A DNA stretch of 64,000 nt. It comes from Cellulomonas humilata. Lineage in GTDB: Bacteria > Actinomycetota > Actinomycetes > Actinomycetales > Cellulomonadaceae. The stretch is taken from positions 1-64,000 of the forward strand of contig NZ_JAUSVB010000007.1 of the NCBI RefSeq assembly GCF_030814415.1, in the 5' to 3' direction. Position 1 is the first letter of the stretch, and each line of letters begins with the position of its first letter. Below, piece after piece: positions 35,301 to 42,715 of the stretch. Below the pieces are notes generated by a model, which did not search any database, had not been told where the DNA came from, and was given only the letters and a program-made list of their open reading frames with translations. The position numbers were made by a program, and so were the translations under genes.

Positions 35301-35471
35301 ATGACCACCTTCTGGATCGTCCTCGCACTCGTCGTAGCGGCCTGGCTGGTCGCCCGTCTCGTCGTCGCGCTGCGCGCCGACGGGCTCGGCAGCGTTCGGC
35401 CGCCCGCCTCCCACGCCGACTGGTCGGACGCTGTGTCCGACCTGCCGAGCCACCCGTACCGCAGCGCCTGA
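35301..35471 (+). CDS. Small single-span membrane protein
   Basis: 56 aa. MTTFWIVLALVVAAWLVARL forms one N-terminal transmembrane helix, followed by a hydrophilic tail containing RPPASHADW and SDLPSHPYRS. I do not recognise a family. Support for a real gene is its membrane-protein character and the position facing the GlxA-type regulator with shared upstream repeats; no ribosome site is visible. Confidence 0.55.
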   Translation: MTTFWIVLALVVAAWLVARLVVALRADGLGSVRPPASHADWSDAVSDLPSHPYRSA

Positions 35472-35610
35472 CGGACCCACCGCCCTTCACCCACTCCCCC
35501 CACGACAGGCCCGCCGATGAACCCGCGGACGTCGCTGCACCCTGAGAGACTGTGCGGCGACGGCCGTCTCCCGACGGCCCGTCGGGGTCGGACGGCGAGA
35601 GGTGACGCAC

Positions 35611-36210
35611 GTGGGAGAGCTGCCGCTGCGACTGGCGGTGGTCGGTGACGAGCTCGTCGCCGGCGCAGGCGACCCCAAGGGGCTGGGCTGGGTGGGTCGC
35701 GTGACCGCCCGGACGCCGACCCCGGACCCGCTCACCGTCCTGACGCTCGCGGTGCCGGGCGAGACCAGCACCGAGCTCGGCGCCCGGTGGGACGACGAGG
35801 CCTCGCGTCGCTGGTCGCCCGACACCGACAACCGCCTGGTGGTCGCCCTGGGCCGCGCCGACGTCGCCGCCGGCCTCTCCCTGGCCCGCAGCCGGCTCAA
35901 CCTCGCCAACATCCTCGACGTGGCGGACCAGCGCCGGATCCCCGCGTTCGTCGTCGGCCCGCCGCCGGGCGCCACAGCGGACAGCGAGAAGCTCGCCGAC
36001 CTCTCCGCGGCGTTCGCGGACGTGGCCGCCCGGCGGCGCGTGCCGTTCGTGGACACCTACACCCCGCTGGCCGCGCACGACCAGTGGCTGGGCGACCTCG
36101 CCGCCGGCGACGGCATCCTGCCAGGTCAGGCCGGGTACGGCCTGATGGCCTGGCTGGTGCTGCACACCGGCTGGCACGCCTGGCTCGGCCTGCCGGACGA
36201 CGGCGCCTGA
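35611..36210 (+). CDS. SGNH/GDSL-fold protein with degenerate active site
   Basis: 199 aa from GTG 35611, which has GAGAGG eight bases upstream; GTG 35602 overlaps that site. The SGNH-hydrolase order is recognisable: block I VVGDELVAG, block II Gly in AVPGETS, block III ALGRADV, block V GDGILPGQAGY. The residues expected for catalysis are replaced: Glu14 for the nucleophile Ser (GDSL becomes GDEL), Ala83 for the block III Asn, and Leu170 for the His of DxxH, while Asp167 remains. Esterase activity is therefore unlikely; it may bind a ligand or have a changed chemistry. No signal peptide, so cytoplasmic. Convergent with the PadR gene. Confidence 0.75.
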   Translation: MGELPLRLAVVGDELVAGAGDPKGLGWVGRVTARTPTPDPLTVLTLAVPGETSTELGARWDDEASRRWSPDTDNRLVVALGRADVAAGLSLARSRLNLANILDVADQRRIPAFVVGPPPGATADSEKLADLSAAFADVAARRRVPFVDTYTPLAAHDQWLGDLAAGDGILPGQAGYGLMAWLVLHTGWHAWLGLPDDGA

Positions 36211-36219
36211 CCTAGCTCG

Positions 36220-36831
36220 TCATCGCAGGGTGCCGCGCACCGCGGTGAGCGCCGAGTCCAGGACGGTCCGCAGCGTGTCGAGCGTGAGCTGCTCGACCTT
36301 CCCGCCGGCGTCGGCCCGACGCAGGTCCGCCCGGATCTCGTCGCGGAACCGGTGGATCATGGCCTCGGCGTCCATGTACCGCACGTGCGACGCCAGCCGC
36401 GGGTCGTCCGGCACCTGCGTGGCGTGCGGGACCGCGGACGCACGGGCCTGCTGGGCCGCCGCGGCGAGATCGGCGCGCAGCCCGCGCATGGACCCGCGGA
36501 CGTCCTCGCGCACCTGCGCGGCACGTTCCCGGACGGACTCCGCGATGCCCTCCTCGAGGTGGCCGAGCTCGGCCCGGCGCGCCTCGAGCTCGGCGTAGCC
36601 GGCCTCCGTGAGCGCGTACGTGCTCTTGCGCTCCTCGTCGACCCGCTGCACCAGCCCTTCCTCCTCGAGCCGCGCCAGACGGGGGTAGACCGTGCCCGGG
36701 CTCGGTCGGTACGTGCCACCGAACCGGTCCGACAGCGCGGTGATGAGCTCGTAGCCGTGCTTGGGGCCACCCTCCAGCAGCGACAGCAGGTAGAGGCGCA
36801 GCTGTCCGTGCGCGAAGACGGGTGCCATCAT
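36220..36831 (-). CDS. PadR-family transcriptional regulator
   Basis: 203 aa. PadR winged helix at the N-terminus (about 8-85) with LYLLSLLEGGPKHGYELITALSD, PGTVYPRLARLEEEGLV and TYALTEAGYAEL, then a long charged helical C-terminal region for dimerisation. Start ATG 36831 overlaps the upstream DUF4097 stop; GTG 36834 is equally possible. Second gene of a two-gene operon, probably autoregulated through the repeats at 37670-37739. Confidence 0.9.
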   Translation of the reverse strand: MMAPVFAHGQLRLYLLSLLEGGPKHGYELITALSDRFGGTYRPSPGTVYPRLARLEEEGLVQRVDEERKSTYALTEAGYAELEARRAELGHLEEGIAESVRERAAQVREDVRGSMRGLRADLAAAAQQARASAVPHATQVPDDPRLASHVRYMDAEAMIHRFRDEIRADLRRADAGGKVEQLTLDTLRTVLDSALTAVRGTLR

Positions 36832-37649
36832 CACGCGACCCCGGTCCCTGCACCGCGCAGCACCGTCAGGTGCCCGGACACCGTGCTGGCCGACACGAAG
36901 CACGCGCCGTCACCGGTCCGCAGGTCGACCTTGCGGTGCCCCGGCGTCGTGCCCTTGTACTCCTCGCCGTCGACGACCAGACGCCCCGACACCGACTGCC
37001 CCTTGACCTGCACGCCCTTGCCCTCGGGCAGCCGGACCGTGACGTCGCCGGAGACGGTCGTCGCGGTCAGGCTCGACGTCCCGGACGTCACGTCGAAGGT
37101 CAGCGATCCCGAGACGGAGTTGGCCTGCACCAGGCTGAGCTCCCCCGACGCGGCGAGCTCACCGGAGACCGAGTTGAGCTTGAGGTCGCCACGGTGGTCG
37201 CGGACCACGATCTCGCCGGACACCGTGTTGGCGCTCAGCCGGCCGCGGGTGCCGTCGGTGATGAGCGTGCCGGACACCGTGGACACCGACGCGTCCTGCT
37301 CGATCCCCGCCAGCAGCCCGTCGGCCGACACCGTGCCCACCTTGGCGTGCACCTCCCGCGGGACGGCGATGTGCACGTCGGCCCGGTCCTTGCCGCTGAA
37401 GTTCCGGAACTTCTCCAGGAAGCCGTCCCAGCCACCCAGAGTGAACTGGTAGCCGACCCGGAGCTCTCCGTCCCCCGACAGGCTGACCTCCAGCGGCCGG
37501 CCGTCGACCGCGTGCACCTCGATCCGTGCACCGGGTCCGTCGTGCGCGACGACGTCGACGCGGCCACCGGCGAGCTGGACGCGCAGGCTGGTGATCGCCT
37601 CGATCTCGATGATCTGCGGGCCGGCGACGACCCAGGACTCGCTTGCCAT
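36831..37649 (-). CDS. DUF4097 beta-strand repeat protein
   Basis: 272 aa made of a repeating VSG motif (ADGLLAG, STVSGTL, NTVSGEI, NSVSGEL, NSVSGSL, TTVSGDV, QSVSGRL, STVSGHL), the right-handed beta-helix-like DUF4097 pattern. No signal peptide or transmembrane helix, so cytoplasmic as it stands. Proteins of this type often sit in operons with PadR regulators, as here, and some relatives belong to envelope-stress systems. Function unknown. ATG with GGGAG six bases upstream. Confidence 0.85.
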   Translation of the reverse strand: MASESWVVAGPQIIEIEAITSLRVQLAGGRVDVVAHDGPGARIEVHAVDGRPLEVSLSGDGELRVGYQFTLGGWDGFLEKFRNFSGKDRADVHIAVPREVHAKVGTVSADGLLAGIEQDASVSTVSGTLITDGTRGRLSANTVSGEIVVRDHRGDLKLNSVSGELAASGELSLVQANSVSGSLTFDVTSGTSSLTATTVSGDVTVRLPEGKGVQVKGQSVSGRLVVDGEEYKGTTPGHRKVDLRTGDGACFVSASTVSGHLTVLRGAGTGVA

Positions 37650-37669
37650 GATGCTCTCCCATTCGCGAT

Positions 37670-37739
37670 ATATCTCGTTCCGCCAGACACGTTATATCGC
37701 GTTCTACGGAGATGCAACTACTCGCGTCATATCGCGTTC
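37670..37739 (-). promoter_or_regulatory. Three ATATCnCGTTC repeats in the DUF4097-padR promoter
   Basis: ATATCTCGTTC (37670-37680), ATATCGCGTTC (37694-37704) and ATATCGCGTTC (37729-37739), read on the plus strand. Copies one and two also give an inverted pair GCGATATA...TATATCGC. A minus-strand promoter with TTGCAT and a TATAAC-like -10 overlaps the middle copy. Likely autoregulatory PadR sites. Confidence 0.55.
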
Positions 37740-37748
37740 AGGAACACA

Positions 37749-37785
37749 AGAAGAGCCCGTGACCGACGTGGTCACGGGCTCTTCT
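37749..37785 (-). terminator. Terminator of pilT
   Basis: A perfect 16-bp stem (37749-37764 with 37770-37785, AGAAGAGCCCGTGACC and complement), 5-nt loop, followed on the minus strand by a T-rich TGTGTTCC. It begins 9 bp after the pilT stop and insulates the PadR operon promoter. Confidence 0.8.
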
Positions 37786-37794
37786 CGGGAGGGT

Positions 37795-38883
37795 TCAGGA
37801 CACGAGGCCGGCCTGCCGCAGCTCGACCGTGAGGTCGTGCGGGCTGGTCGAGGCGGAGAGCGCCTCCTCGTACGTGATGACGTCGTCGCGGACCAGCTGG
37901 AACAGGTGCTGGTCGAACGTCTGCATCTTGTAGAAGTCGCCCTCCTTGATCAGGTCGATCAGGGGCGGGGCGTCCTCCGGGTCCAGGATCGCCTCGCGCG
38001 TCCGGCCCGTGTTGATCATGACCTCGATCGCGGGCCGCCGGCCGGTGCCGTTGGCCAGGCGGACAAGGCGCTGCGACACGATGCCGCGCAGCGCCTGCGC
38101 GAGCGCGATGCGGACCTGCTTCTGCTCGTGCGGCGGGAAGAAATCGATGATGCGGTTGATCGTCTCGGCCGCGTCGATGGTGTGCAGCGTCGACAGCACG
38201 AGGTGGCCGGTCTCGGCGGCGGACAGCGCCGCACGCACGGTCTCGACGTCACGCATCTCGCCGACGAGGATCACGTCGGGGTCCTGGCGCATCGCGGCAC
38301 GCAGCGCGACCGTGAAGTCGGCGGTGTCCTGGCGGACCTCGCGCTGGGACACGATCGACTTCTTGTCCTGGTGCAGGATCTCGATCGGGTCCTCGATGGT
38401 GACGATGTTGACCTCGCGCAGCGTGTTGATGAGGTCGACCATCGACGCCAGCGTCGTCGTCTTGCCCGACCCGGTGGGCCCGGTCACCAGGACCAGCCCG
38501 CGGGGCTCCAGGGCCAGCTCACCGATGACCTCGGGCAGCGCCAGCTCGGCGAGCGCCTGGGCGCCGACAGCGACCCGGCGGAACACCATGCCGTACGTGC
38601 CGCGCGCCTGGTAGGCGTTGACGCGGAACCGGCCGACGCCGGAGACCGAGTAGGCGAAGTCCGCCTCGTGGTGCTCCCGGAACTTGTCGACCAGGTCGTC
38701 GGGCAGGACCTCCTCGAGCATCCGCTCGGTGTCCGCGGGCTTGAGGTCGGGCACCTGCAGCTTGCGCAGCCGCCCGTCGACACGCACGCGGGGCGCGGAC
38801 CCGACCTTGCAGTGCAGGTCGGAGCCGCCCGTGCTCGCGAGGGCGTGCAGGAACGGGATCACGGACTGTGTCGGCTGGCTCAC
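37795..38883 (-). CDS. pilT: Type IV pilus retraction ATPase PilT
   Basis: 362 aa. Walker A GPTGSGKTTT (135-142), Asp box TIEDPIEILHQDKKSIVSQREV, Walker B PDVILVGEMRD, His box LSTLHTIDAAETINRIIDFFP. N-terminal SGGSDLH-like segment (STGGSDLHCKVG) is typical of PilT. It drives pilus retraction and twitching. It is alone here; no pilB, pilC or pilin genes adjoin it, and it is unrelated to the Tad locus at 15-20 kb. GTG 38883 chosen at the family's usual start; a longer in-frame reading to 39138 would overlap the bL37 gene on the other strand. Confidence 0.93.
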   Translation of the reverse strand: MSQPTQSVIPFLHALASTGGSDLHCKVGSAPRVRVDGRLRKLQVPDLKPADTERMLEEVLPDDLVDKFREHHEADFAYSVSGVGRFRVNAYQARGTYGMVFRRVAVGAQALAELALPEVIGELALEPRGLVLVTGPTGSGKTTTLASMVDLINTLREVNIVTIEDPIEILHQDKKSIVSQREVRQDTADFTVALRAAMRQDPDVILVGEMRDVETVRAALSAAETGHLVLSTLHTIDAAETINRIIDFFPPHEQKQVRIALAQALRGIVSQRLVRLANGTGRRPAIEVMINTGRTREAILDPEDAPPLIDLIKEGDFYKMQTFDQHLFQLVRDDVITYEEALSASTSPHDLTVELRQAGLVS

Positions 38884-39001
38884 GCACTGGATATCGGACG
38901 ACGAGGCCCCGCACTTGAGGGCACGCGATATGTGGGACCATGGAGCGAGTCCGGCGAGTAGCACGGGCGCCGACCCCCGTACGTCGACGAAGGAAGATCC
39001 C

Positions 39002-39076
39002 ATGAGCAAGCGAGGCCGCAAGCGCCGCTCCCGCAAGGGCAGTGCAGCGAACCACGGCAACCGTCCCAACGCCTGA
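39002..39076 (+). CDS. Large-subunit ribosomal protein bL37 (24 aa)
   Basis: ATG at 39002 follows GAAGGAAG with five-base spacing and opens a 24-codon frame: MSKRGRKRRSRKGS, then AANHGNRPNA. Half the residues are Lys/Arg/His/Asn and the NHGxRPNA end matches the very short bL37 protein first seen in mycobacterial 70S structures and confined to Actinobacteria. It lies divergent from pilT and is followed by a hairpin terminator. Because of its length it is easily left out of automatic annotation. Confidence 0.88.
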   Translation: MSKRGRKRRSRKGSAANHGNRPNA

Positions 39077-39097
39077 GCGTTCGGAGACAGGTAGTCA

Positions 39098-39133
39098 GAA
39101 GGCCCGGAGCAGCAGCTGCTGCACCGGGCCTTC
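39098..39133. terminator. Terminator after bL37, shared with rsrA
   Basis: GAAGGCCCGG (39098-39107) pairs with CCGGGCCTTC (39124-39133); the enclosed AGCAGCAGCTGCTGCA is itself self-complementary. It lies between convergent bL37 and rsrA. Confidence 0.8.
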
Positions 39134-39142
39134 GTCACTCGT

Positions 39143-39433
39143 TCAGTCCCGCGTCACCCGCATGACCGTCAGCTGCTCGTGGATCTTCAGCCGCAGACCG
39201 TCCGGTGCCGCCTCCTGGCAGCCCCGGCGCACGAGGGTCTTCACGACGACGTCGACGTCGTACTCCTCGAGGCAGCCCTGGCACTCGGACAGGTGCGCCC
39301 GGACCGTCGCGGCGTCGACCGCGCCCAGCTCGGCGTCCAGGTACTCCCACAACCGGTCCAGCGCGTCGGCGCAGTTGTTGCCGCAGTTGCCGGCGGCAGG
39401 GGTCAGCGGGTCTGCGTCGTGCAGGTCACTCAT
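39143..39433 (-). CDS. rsrA: Zinc-containing redox anti-sigma factor RsrA
   Basis: 96 aa. ZAS-family pattern His47-x3-Cys51-x2-Cys54 (HLSECQGC) with upstream Cys17/Cys21 (NCGNNC) that can supply a further ligand or disulfide partner. In Streptomyces, RsrA holds SigR in reducing conditions and releases it when disulfide stress oxidises these cysteines and expels zinc. ATG overlaps the sigR stop by 4 bp, keeping the two proteins in ratio. Confidence 0.94.
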   Translation of the reverse strand: MSDLHDADPLTPAAGNCGNNCADALDRLWEYLDAELGAVDAATVRAHLSECQGCLEEYDVDVVVKTLVRRGCQEAAPDGLRLKIHEQLTVMRVTRD

Positions 39434-40056
39434 CGTTCGCCCTCCGGTGCGGTGGGGGCCACCCCGACCAGACCACGCCCCCGCGCGTAGTCCGACAGCA
39501 GCTCGCGCAGCTGTGCGCGGCCGCGGTGCAGGCGGGACATCACCGTCCCGATCGGCGTCCCCATGATCTCGGCGATCTCCTTGTACGCGAAGCCCTCGAC
39601 GTCGGCGAGGTACACCGCGATCCGGAACTCCTCCGGCAGACGCTGCAGCGCGTCCTTGATGTCGGAGTCCGGGAGGTGGTCGAGCGCCTCGGCCTCGGCA
39701 GACCGCAGGCCCCTCGACGTGTGCGACTCGGCGCGGGCCAGCTGCCAGTCCTCGATCTCCTCGGACCGGGACTGCTGAGGCTCGCGCTGCTTCTTGCGGT
39801 ACGAGTTGATGTACGTGTTGGTCAGGATCCGGTACAGCCACGCCTTGAGGTTGGTGCCCGGGCGGTACTGGTGGAACGCGGCGAACGCCTTGGCGAACGT
39901 CTCCTGCACCAGGTCCTCGGCGTCTGCCGGGTTGCGCGTCATGCGCAGGGCAGCGCCGTACAGCTGGTCCAGGTAGACCAGCGCCTCCGCCTCGAACCTC
40001 TCGGTCCGTGCCGCGTCGTCCTCGGTCTCAGGCGCGCGGTTCGTGTCCTCGCTCAT
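39430..40056 (-). CDS. sigR: Disulfide-stress ECF sigma factor SigR/SigH (short form)
   Basis: 208 aa from ATG 40056. Region 2 (DLVQETFAKAFAAFHQYRPGTNLKAWLYRIL) and region 4 (LPEEFRIAVYLADVEGFAYKEIAEIMGTPIGTVMSRLHRGR) with the TNxYIN(S/D)YRKKQREP linker typical of SigR/SigH. It directs transcription of thioredoxin, mycothiol and other thiol-repair genes. The frame stays open upstream and could give a 267-aa form beginning at ATG 40233, right after a SigR-type promoter (see 40243-40269). Its anti-sigma factor follows. Confidence 0.95.
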   Translation of the reverse strand: MSEDTNRAPETEDDAARTERFEAEALVYLDQLYGAALRMTRNPADAEDLVQETFAKAFAAFHQYRPGTNLKAWLYRILTNTYINSYRKKQREPQQSRSEEIEDWQLARAESHTSRGLRSAEAEALDHLPDSDIKDALQRLPEEFRIAVYLADVEGFAYKEIAEIMGTPIGTVMSRLHRGRAQLRELLSDYARGRGLVGVAPTAPEGER

Positions 40057-40233
40057 CGCGGTCGAGCCTAGTCCCGCAGGCTGAGGACCACCGACCGGCG
40101 TGGGCCACGCCACATCGATCGCGGCAGACTGCATCTGCGCGGGTGCCAGAGCCGGAAGAGTGTCCACGGGGATACCGATGGCCCAGCCCGTCACGGACGT
40201 CGTGGCGGGTCGCGCCTCGGTGGTGCAGCTCAT
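40057..40233 (-). other. In-frame N-terminal extension of sigR (possible SigR-prime isoform)
   Basis: From ATG 40233 the sigR frame reads 59 extra codons beginning MSCTTEARPATTSV and joining the short form without a stop. In S. coelicolor an unstable SigR isoform with an extension of about this length is made from the SigR-driven promoter during stress. The extension here is Ala/Pro-rich, with other possible starts such as ATG 40134. Confidence 0.55.
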
Positions 40234-40242
40234 GGTGGGCAC

Positions 40243-40269
40243 AACGGCGCGAGCGCGCGAGCCATTCCC
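40243..40269 (-). promoter_or_regulatory. SigR-type promoter upstream of sigR
   Basis: On the minus strand GGGAAT (40264-40269), 18-bp spacer, then GTT (40243-40245): an exact match to the SigR/SigH consensus GGAAT-N18-19-GTT. Transcription would start close to ATG 40233, so the autoregulated message would encode the extended isoform. Confidence 0.75.
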
Positions 40270-40295
40270 TCGTGCTGAACCCCAGGGGACAGCAC

Positions 40296-40301
40296 TAGGT
40301 T
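40296..40301 (+). promoter_or_regulatory. -10 box for leaderless ferritin gene
   Basis: TAGGTT ends 6 nt before ATG 40308. It sits back to back with the SigR promoter of the divergent sigR gene. Confidence 0.5.
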
Positions 40302-40307
40302 GGCGGC

Positions 40308-40853
40308 ATGACGAGCACTGCCGACGAGTCCACGTTCCTGCGCCTGCTCCGCGAGCAGATCGGCCACGAGTTCGACGCCCACCAGCAGTACGTGGCGATC
40401 GCCGTGTGGTTCGACGGGCAGGACCTCCCCCAGCTGGCACGGCACTACTACCGGCAGGCGATCGAGGAGCGCAACCACGCGCTGATGATCGTGCAGTACC
40501 TGCTCGACCGGGACCTGCCCGTCGCCATCCCCGGCGGCAGCGCGGTGCGCAACGACTTCACCCAGGTCACCGAGCCGATCGGCCTGGCCCTGCAGCAGGA
40601 GAAGCAGGTCACCACGCAGATCGAGGCCATCTTCGCCGCGGCCCGCGCGGAGGGTGACGCCCTGGGCGAGCAGTTCCTGCTCTGGTTCCTCAAGGAGCAG
40701 GTCGAGGAGGTCGCGTCGGCGACCACGCTGCTCACCGTCGCCACGCGTGCCGGCGACAACCTGTTCGACCTCGAGAACTACGTCGCCCGCGAGCAGATCG
40801 GTGACGGTGGCGAGTCCGCCGACGCACCCTCCGCCGCCGGTGGCGCCCTGTAG
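40308..40853 (+). CDS. Non-haem ferritin (BfrB/Ftn-like)
   Basis: 181 aa four-helix ferritin. Ferroxidase residues are visible: Glu in IGHEFDAHQQY, Glu-x2-His in IEERNH, and later QEKQVTTQIEAIF and FLLWFLKEQVEEV. Stores iron as ferric mineral and limits Fenton chemistry. Divergent from sigR and probably leaderless; followed 11 bp later by a DoxX protein, likely in one operon. Confidence 0.92.
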   Translation: MTSTADESTFLRLLREQIGHEFDAHQQYVAIAVWFDGQDLPQLARHYYRQAIEERNHALMIVQYLLDRDLPVAIPGGSAVRNDFTQVTEPIGLALQQEKQVTTQIEAIFAAARAEGDALGEQFLLWFLKEQVEEVASATTLLTVATRAGDNLFDLENYVAREQIGDGGESADAPSAAGGAL

Positions 40854-40864
40854 GAGGAGCTGCC

Positions 40865-41377
40865 GTGCTGCTGCGTCGTCTCGCACGTCCCCTGTTCGCC
40901 TCGTGGTTCGTCACCGAGGGTCTCGATGTCGTCCGGCACCCCGCCGCGCACGCCGCCGACGCCCGCGGCGCCCTGACCACGCTGCGCGCCCGGCTGCCCG
41001 AGCCCGTCCGCGAGGGGCCGGCCGGTGAGGCGCTGGGCTACGAGCTCAGCGACCGCCAGCTGACCACGATCGTCCAGGTGCACGGTGTCGCGCTGGCGGG
41101 GGCGGGGGTGCTGCTCGCCGTCGGCAAGGCACCGCGCACGGCCGCGCTCGCCCTGGCGGTCCTGACGGCGCCCCTGATCGTGCTGAACCTGCCGTTCAAG
41201 CGCGTCAAGGGCGAGGACCCGGTCCTGCGCCGGGCCCGTCGCGACCGGTTCGTGCGCGCGCTGGCGTTCACGGGCGGTGCCCTCATCGCCGGGGTCGACC
41301 TCGAGGGGCGCCCCGGGATCAGCTGGCGCGTGCAGAAGGCGCGCTCCGACCACGCCGCGGCGAAGTCCACCGACTGA
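40865..41377 (+). CDS. DoxX-family membrane protein
   Basis: 170 aa with about four hydrophobic helices; LARPLFASWFVTEGLDVVRHP is the usual DoxX start and VHGVALAGAGVLLAVGKAPRTAAL the central helix pair. In mycobacteria a DoxX protein works with SodA and SseA in an oxidative-stress membrane complex. Here its linkage to ferritin and sigR-rsrA supports a redox role. GTG start with AGGAGGAG five bases upstream, the strongest ribosome site in the neighbourhood. Confidence 0.88.
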   Translation: MLLRRLARPLFASWFVTEGLDVVRHPAAHAADARGALTTLRARLPEPVREGPAGEALGYELSDRQLTTIVQVHGVALAGAGVLLAVGKAPRTAALALAVLTAPLIVLNLPFKRVKGEDPVLRRARRDRFVRALAFTGGALIAGVDLEGRPGISWRVQKARSDHAAAKSTD

Positions 41378-41379
41378 CC

Positions 41380-41403
41380 GAGCCTGAGACGTCCACCAGG
41401 CTC
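41380..41403 (+). terminator. Weak hairpin after DoxX gene
   Basis: GAGCCTG (41380-41386) pairs with CAGGCTC (41397-41403) three bases after the stop; 7-bp stem, 10-nt loop, no T-run. Confidence 0.4.
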
Positions 41404-41418
41404 CGTCGGCACCCCCGA

Positions 41419-41424
41419 TAGCCT
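41419..41424 (+). promoter_or_regulatory. -10 box for leaderless aroA
   Basis: TAGCCT ends 7 nt before ATG 41432. Confidence 0.5.
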
Positions 41425-41431
41425 GGGTGCC

Positions 41432-42715
41432 ATGGATCTCTGGACCGCACCGCTCGCCGGTGGCCCGCTCGACGCATCTGTGGACGTGCCCGGATCGAAG
41501 TCCCTGACCAACCGGTACCTCGTCCTGGCCGCGCTCGCGGACGCACCGGGTCGCCTGCGCGGCGCGCTGCGGTCCCGCGACACCCTCCTGATGCAGGACG
41601 CGCTGACCAGCCTGGGCGCGCGGATCGACGAGGACGGCGCCGACTGGGTGGTCACGCCGGGGCCGGTGCAGGGTGCGGCGAGCATCCAGTGCGGCCTCGC
41701 GGGGACCGTCATGCGCTTCCTGCCGGCCGTCGCCGCGATCGCCGACGGGCCGGTCCGGTTCGACGGTGACGACGCCGCCCTGGCCCGGCCGATGGGTCCG
41801 GTGCTCACCGCGCTGCGCACGCTGGGCGTGCGCGTCGAGGAGCACGGCGAGCCCGGTCACCTTCCGTTCACGGTGCACGGTCGCGGGTCCGTGCGCGGCG
41901 GCCAGGTCGACGTCGACGCCTCGGCGTCCAGCCAGTTCGTCTCCGGCCTGCTGCTCGCCGCCGCCCGGTTCGAGCAGGGGCTGACCCTGCGGCACACCGG
42001 CCGGACGCTGCCGAGCCTGCCCCACATCGAGATGACCGTCGCGCTGCTGCGCGAGTCGGGCGTCGCGGTCGACGACTCCCGGCCCGCGATCTGGCAGGTC
42101 AGCCCGGGGCGGATCGCCGGGCGCGACGTGCGCGTCGAGCCGGACCTGTCGAACGCGGCGCCGTTCCTGTGCGCGGCGCTGGTCGCCGGCGGCACCGTGA
42201 GGGTGCCGGGCTGGCCCACGTCCACGACGCAGCCCGGGGGCCTCCTGCCCGGGATCCTGGAGCGCATGGGCGCCACCACACGCCTGGACGGCGACGTGCT
42301 GAGCGTGACGGCGACCGGTGCGATCCGCGGGGTCGACCTCGACCTGCACGCCGCAGGGGAGATCGCGCCGACCATCGCCGCGCTGGCCGCCCTGGCGGAC
42401 TCCCCCACCCGGCTGCGCGGCATCGCCCACCTGCGCGGACACGAGACCGACCGGCTCGCCGCCCTCGCTGCCGAGATCACGCGGCTCGGCGGGCAGGCGG
42501 AGCAGACGTCGGACGGGCTCGTCATCACGCCGCGACCGCTGACCGGCGGCACCTGGCACACGTACGAGGACCACCGGATGGCCACCGCGGGCGCGCTCGT
42601 CGGCCTCCGGGTGCCGGGCGTCGAGGTGGAGGACGTCGCGACGACCGCCAAGACGATCCCGGACTTCGTGGGGCTCTGGGGCGGCATGCTGACCGGATCG
42701 GCCGTGCTGGCCTGA
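41432..42715 (+). CDS. aroA: 3-phosphoshikimate 1-carboxyvinyltransferase (EPSP synthase)
   Basis: 427 aa. Shikimate-pathway enzyme that joins phosphoenolpyruvate to shikimate-3-phosphate. Motifs: PGSKSLTNRYLVLAALA (substrate Lys/Ser), LAGTVMRFLPA, RGHETDRLAALAAEI and the catalytic-lid region YEDHRMATAGALVGL. The LAGTVMRF motif has Val-Met where class I enzymes usually have Gly-Thr-Ala-Met-Arg-Pro, as in the short actinobacterial AroA group. Its TGA shares a base with the ATG of rsgA. Confidence 0.96.
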   Translation: MDLWTAPLAGGPLDASVDVPGSKSLTNRYLVLAALADAPGRLRGALRSRDTLLMQDALTSLGARIDEDGADWVVTPGPVQGAASIQCGLAGTVMRFLPAVAAIADGPVRFDGDDAALARPMGPVLTALRTLGVRVEEHGEPGHLPFTVHGRGSVRGGQVDVDASASSQFVSGLLLAAARFEQGLTLRHTGRTLPSLPHIEMTVALLRESGVAVDDSRPAIWQVSPGRIAGRDVRVEPDLSNAAPFLCAALVAGGTVRVPGWPTSTTQPGGLLPGILERMGATTRLDGDVLSVTATGAIRGVDLDLHAAGEIAPTIAALAALADSPTRLRGIAHLRGHETDRLAALAAEITRLGGQAEQTSDGLVITPRPLTGGTWHTYEDHRMATAGALVGLRVPGVEVEDVATTAKTIPDFVGLWGGMLTGSAVLA

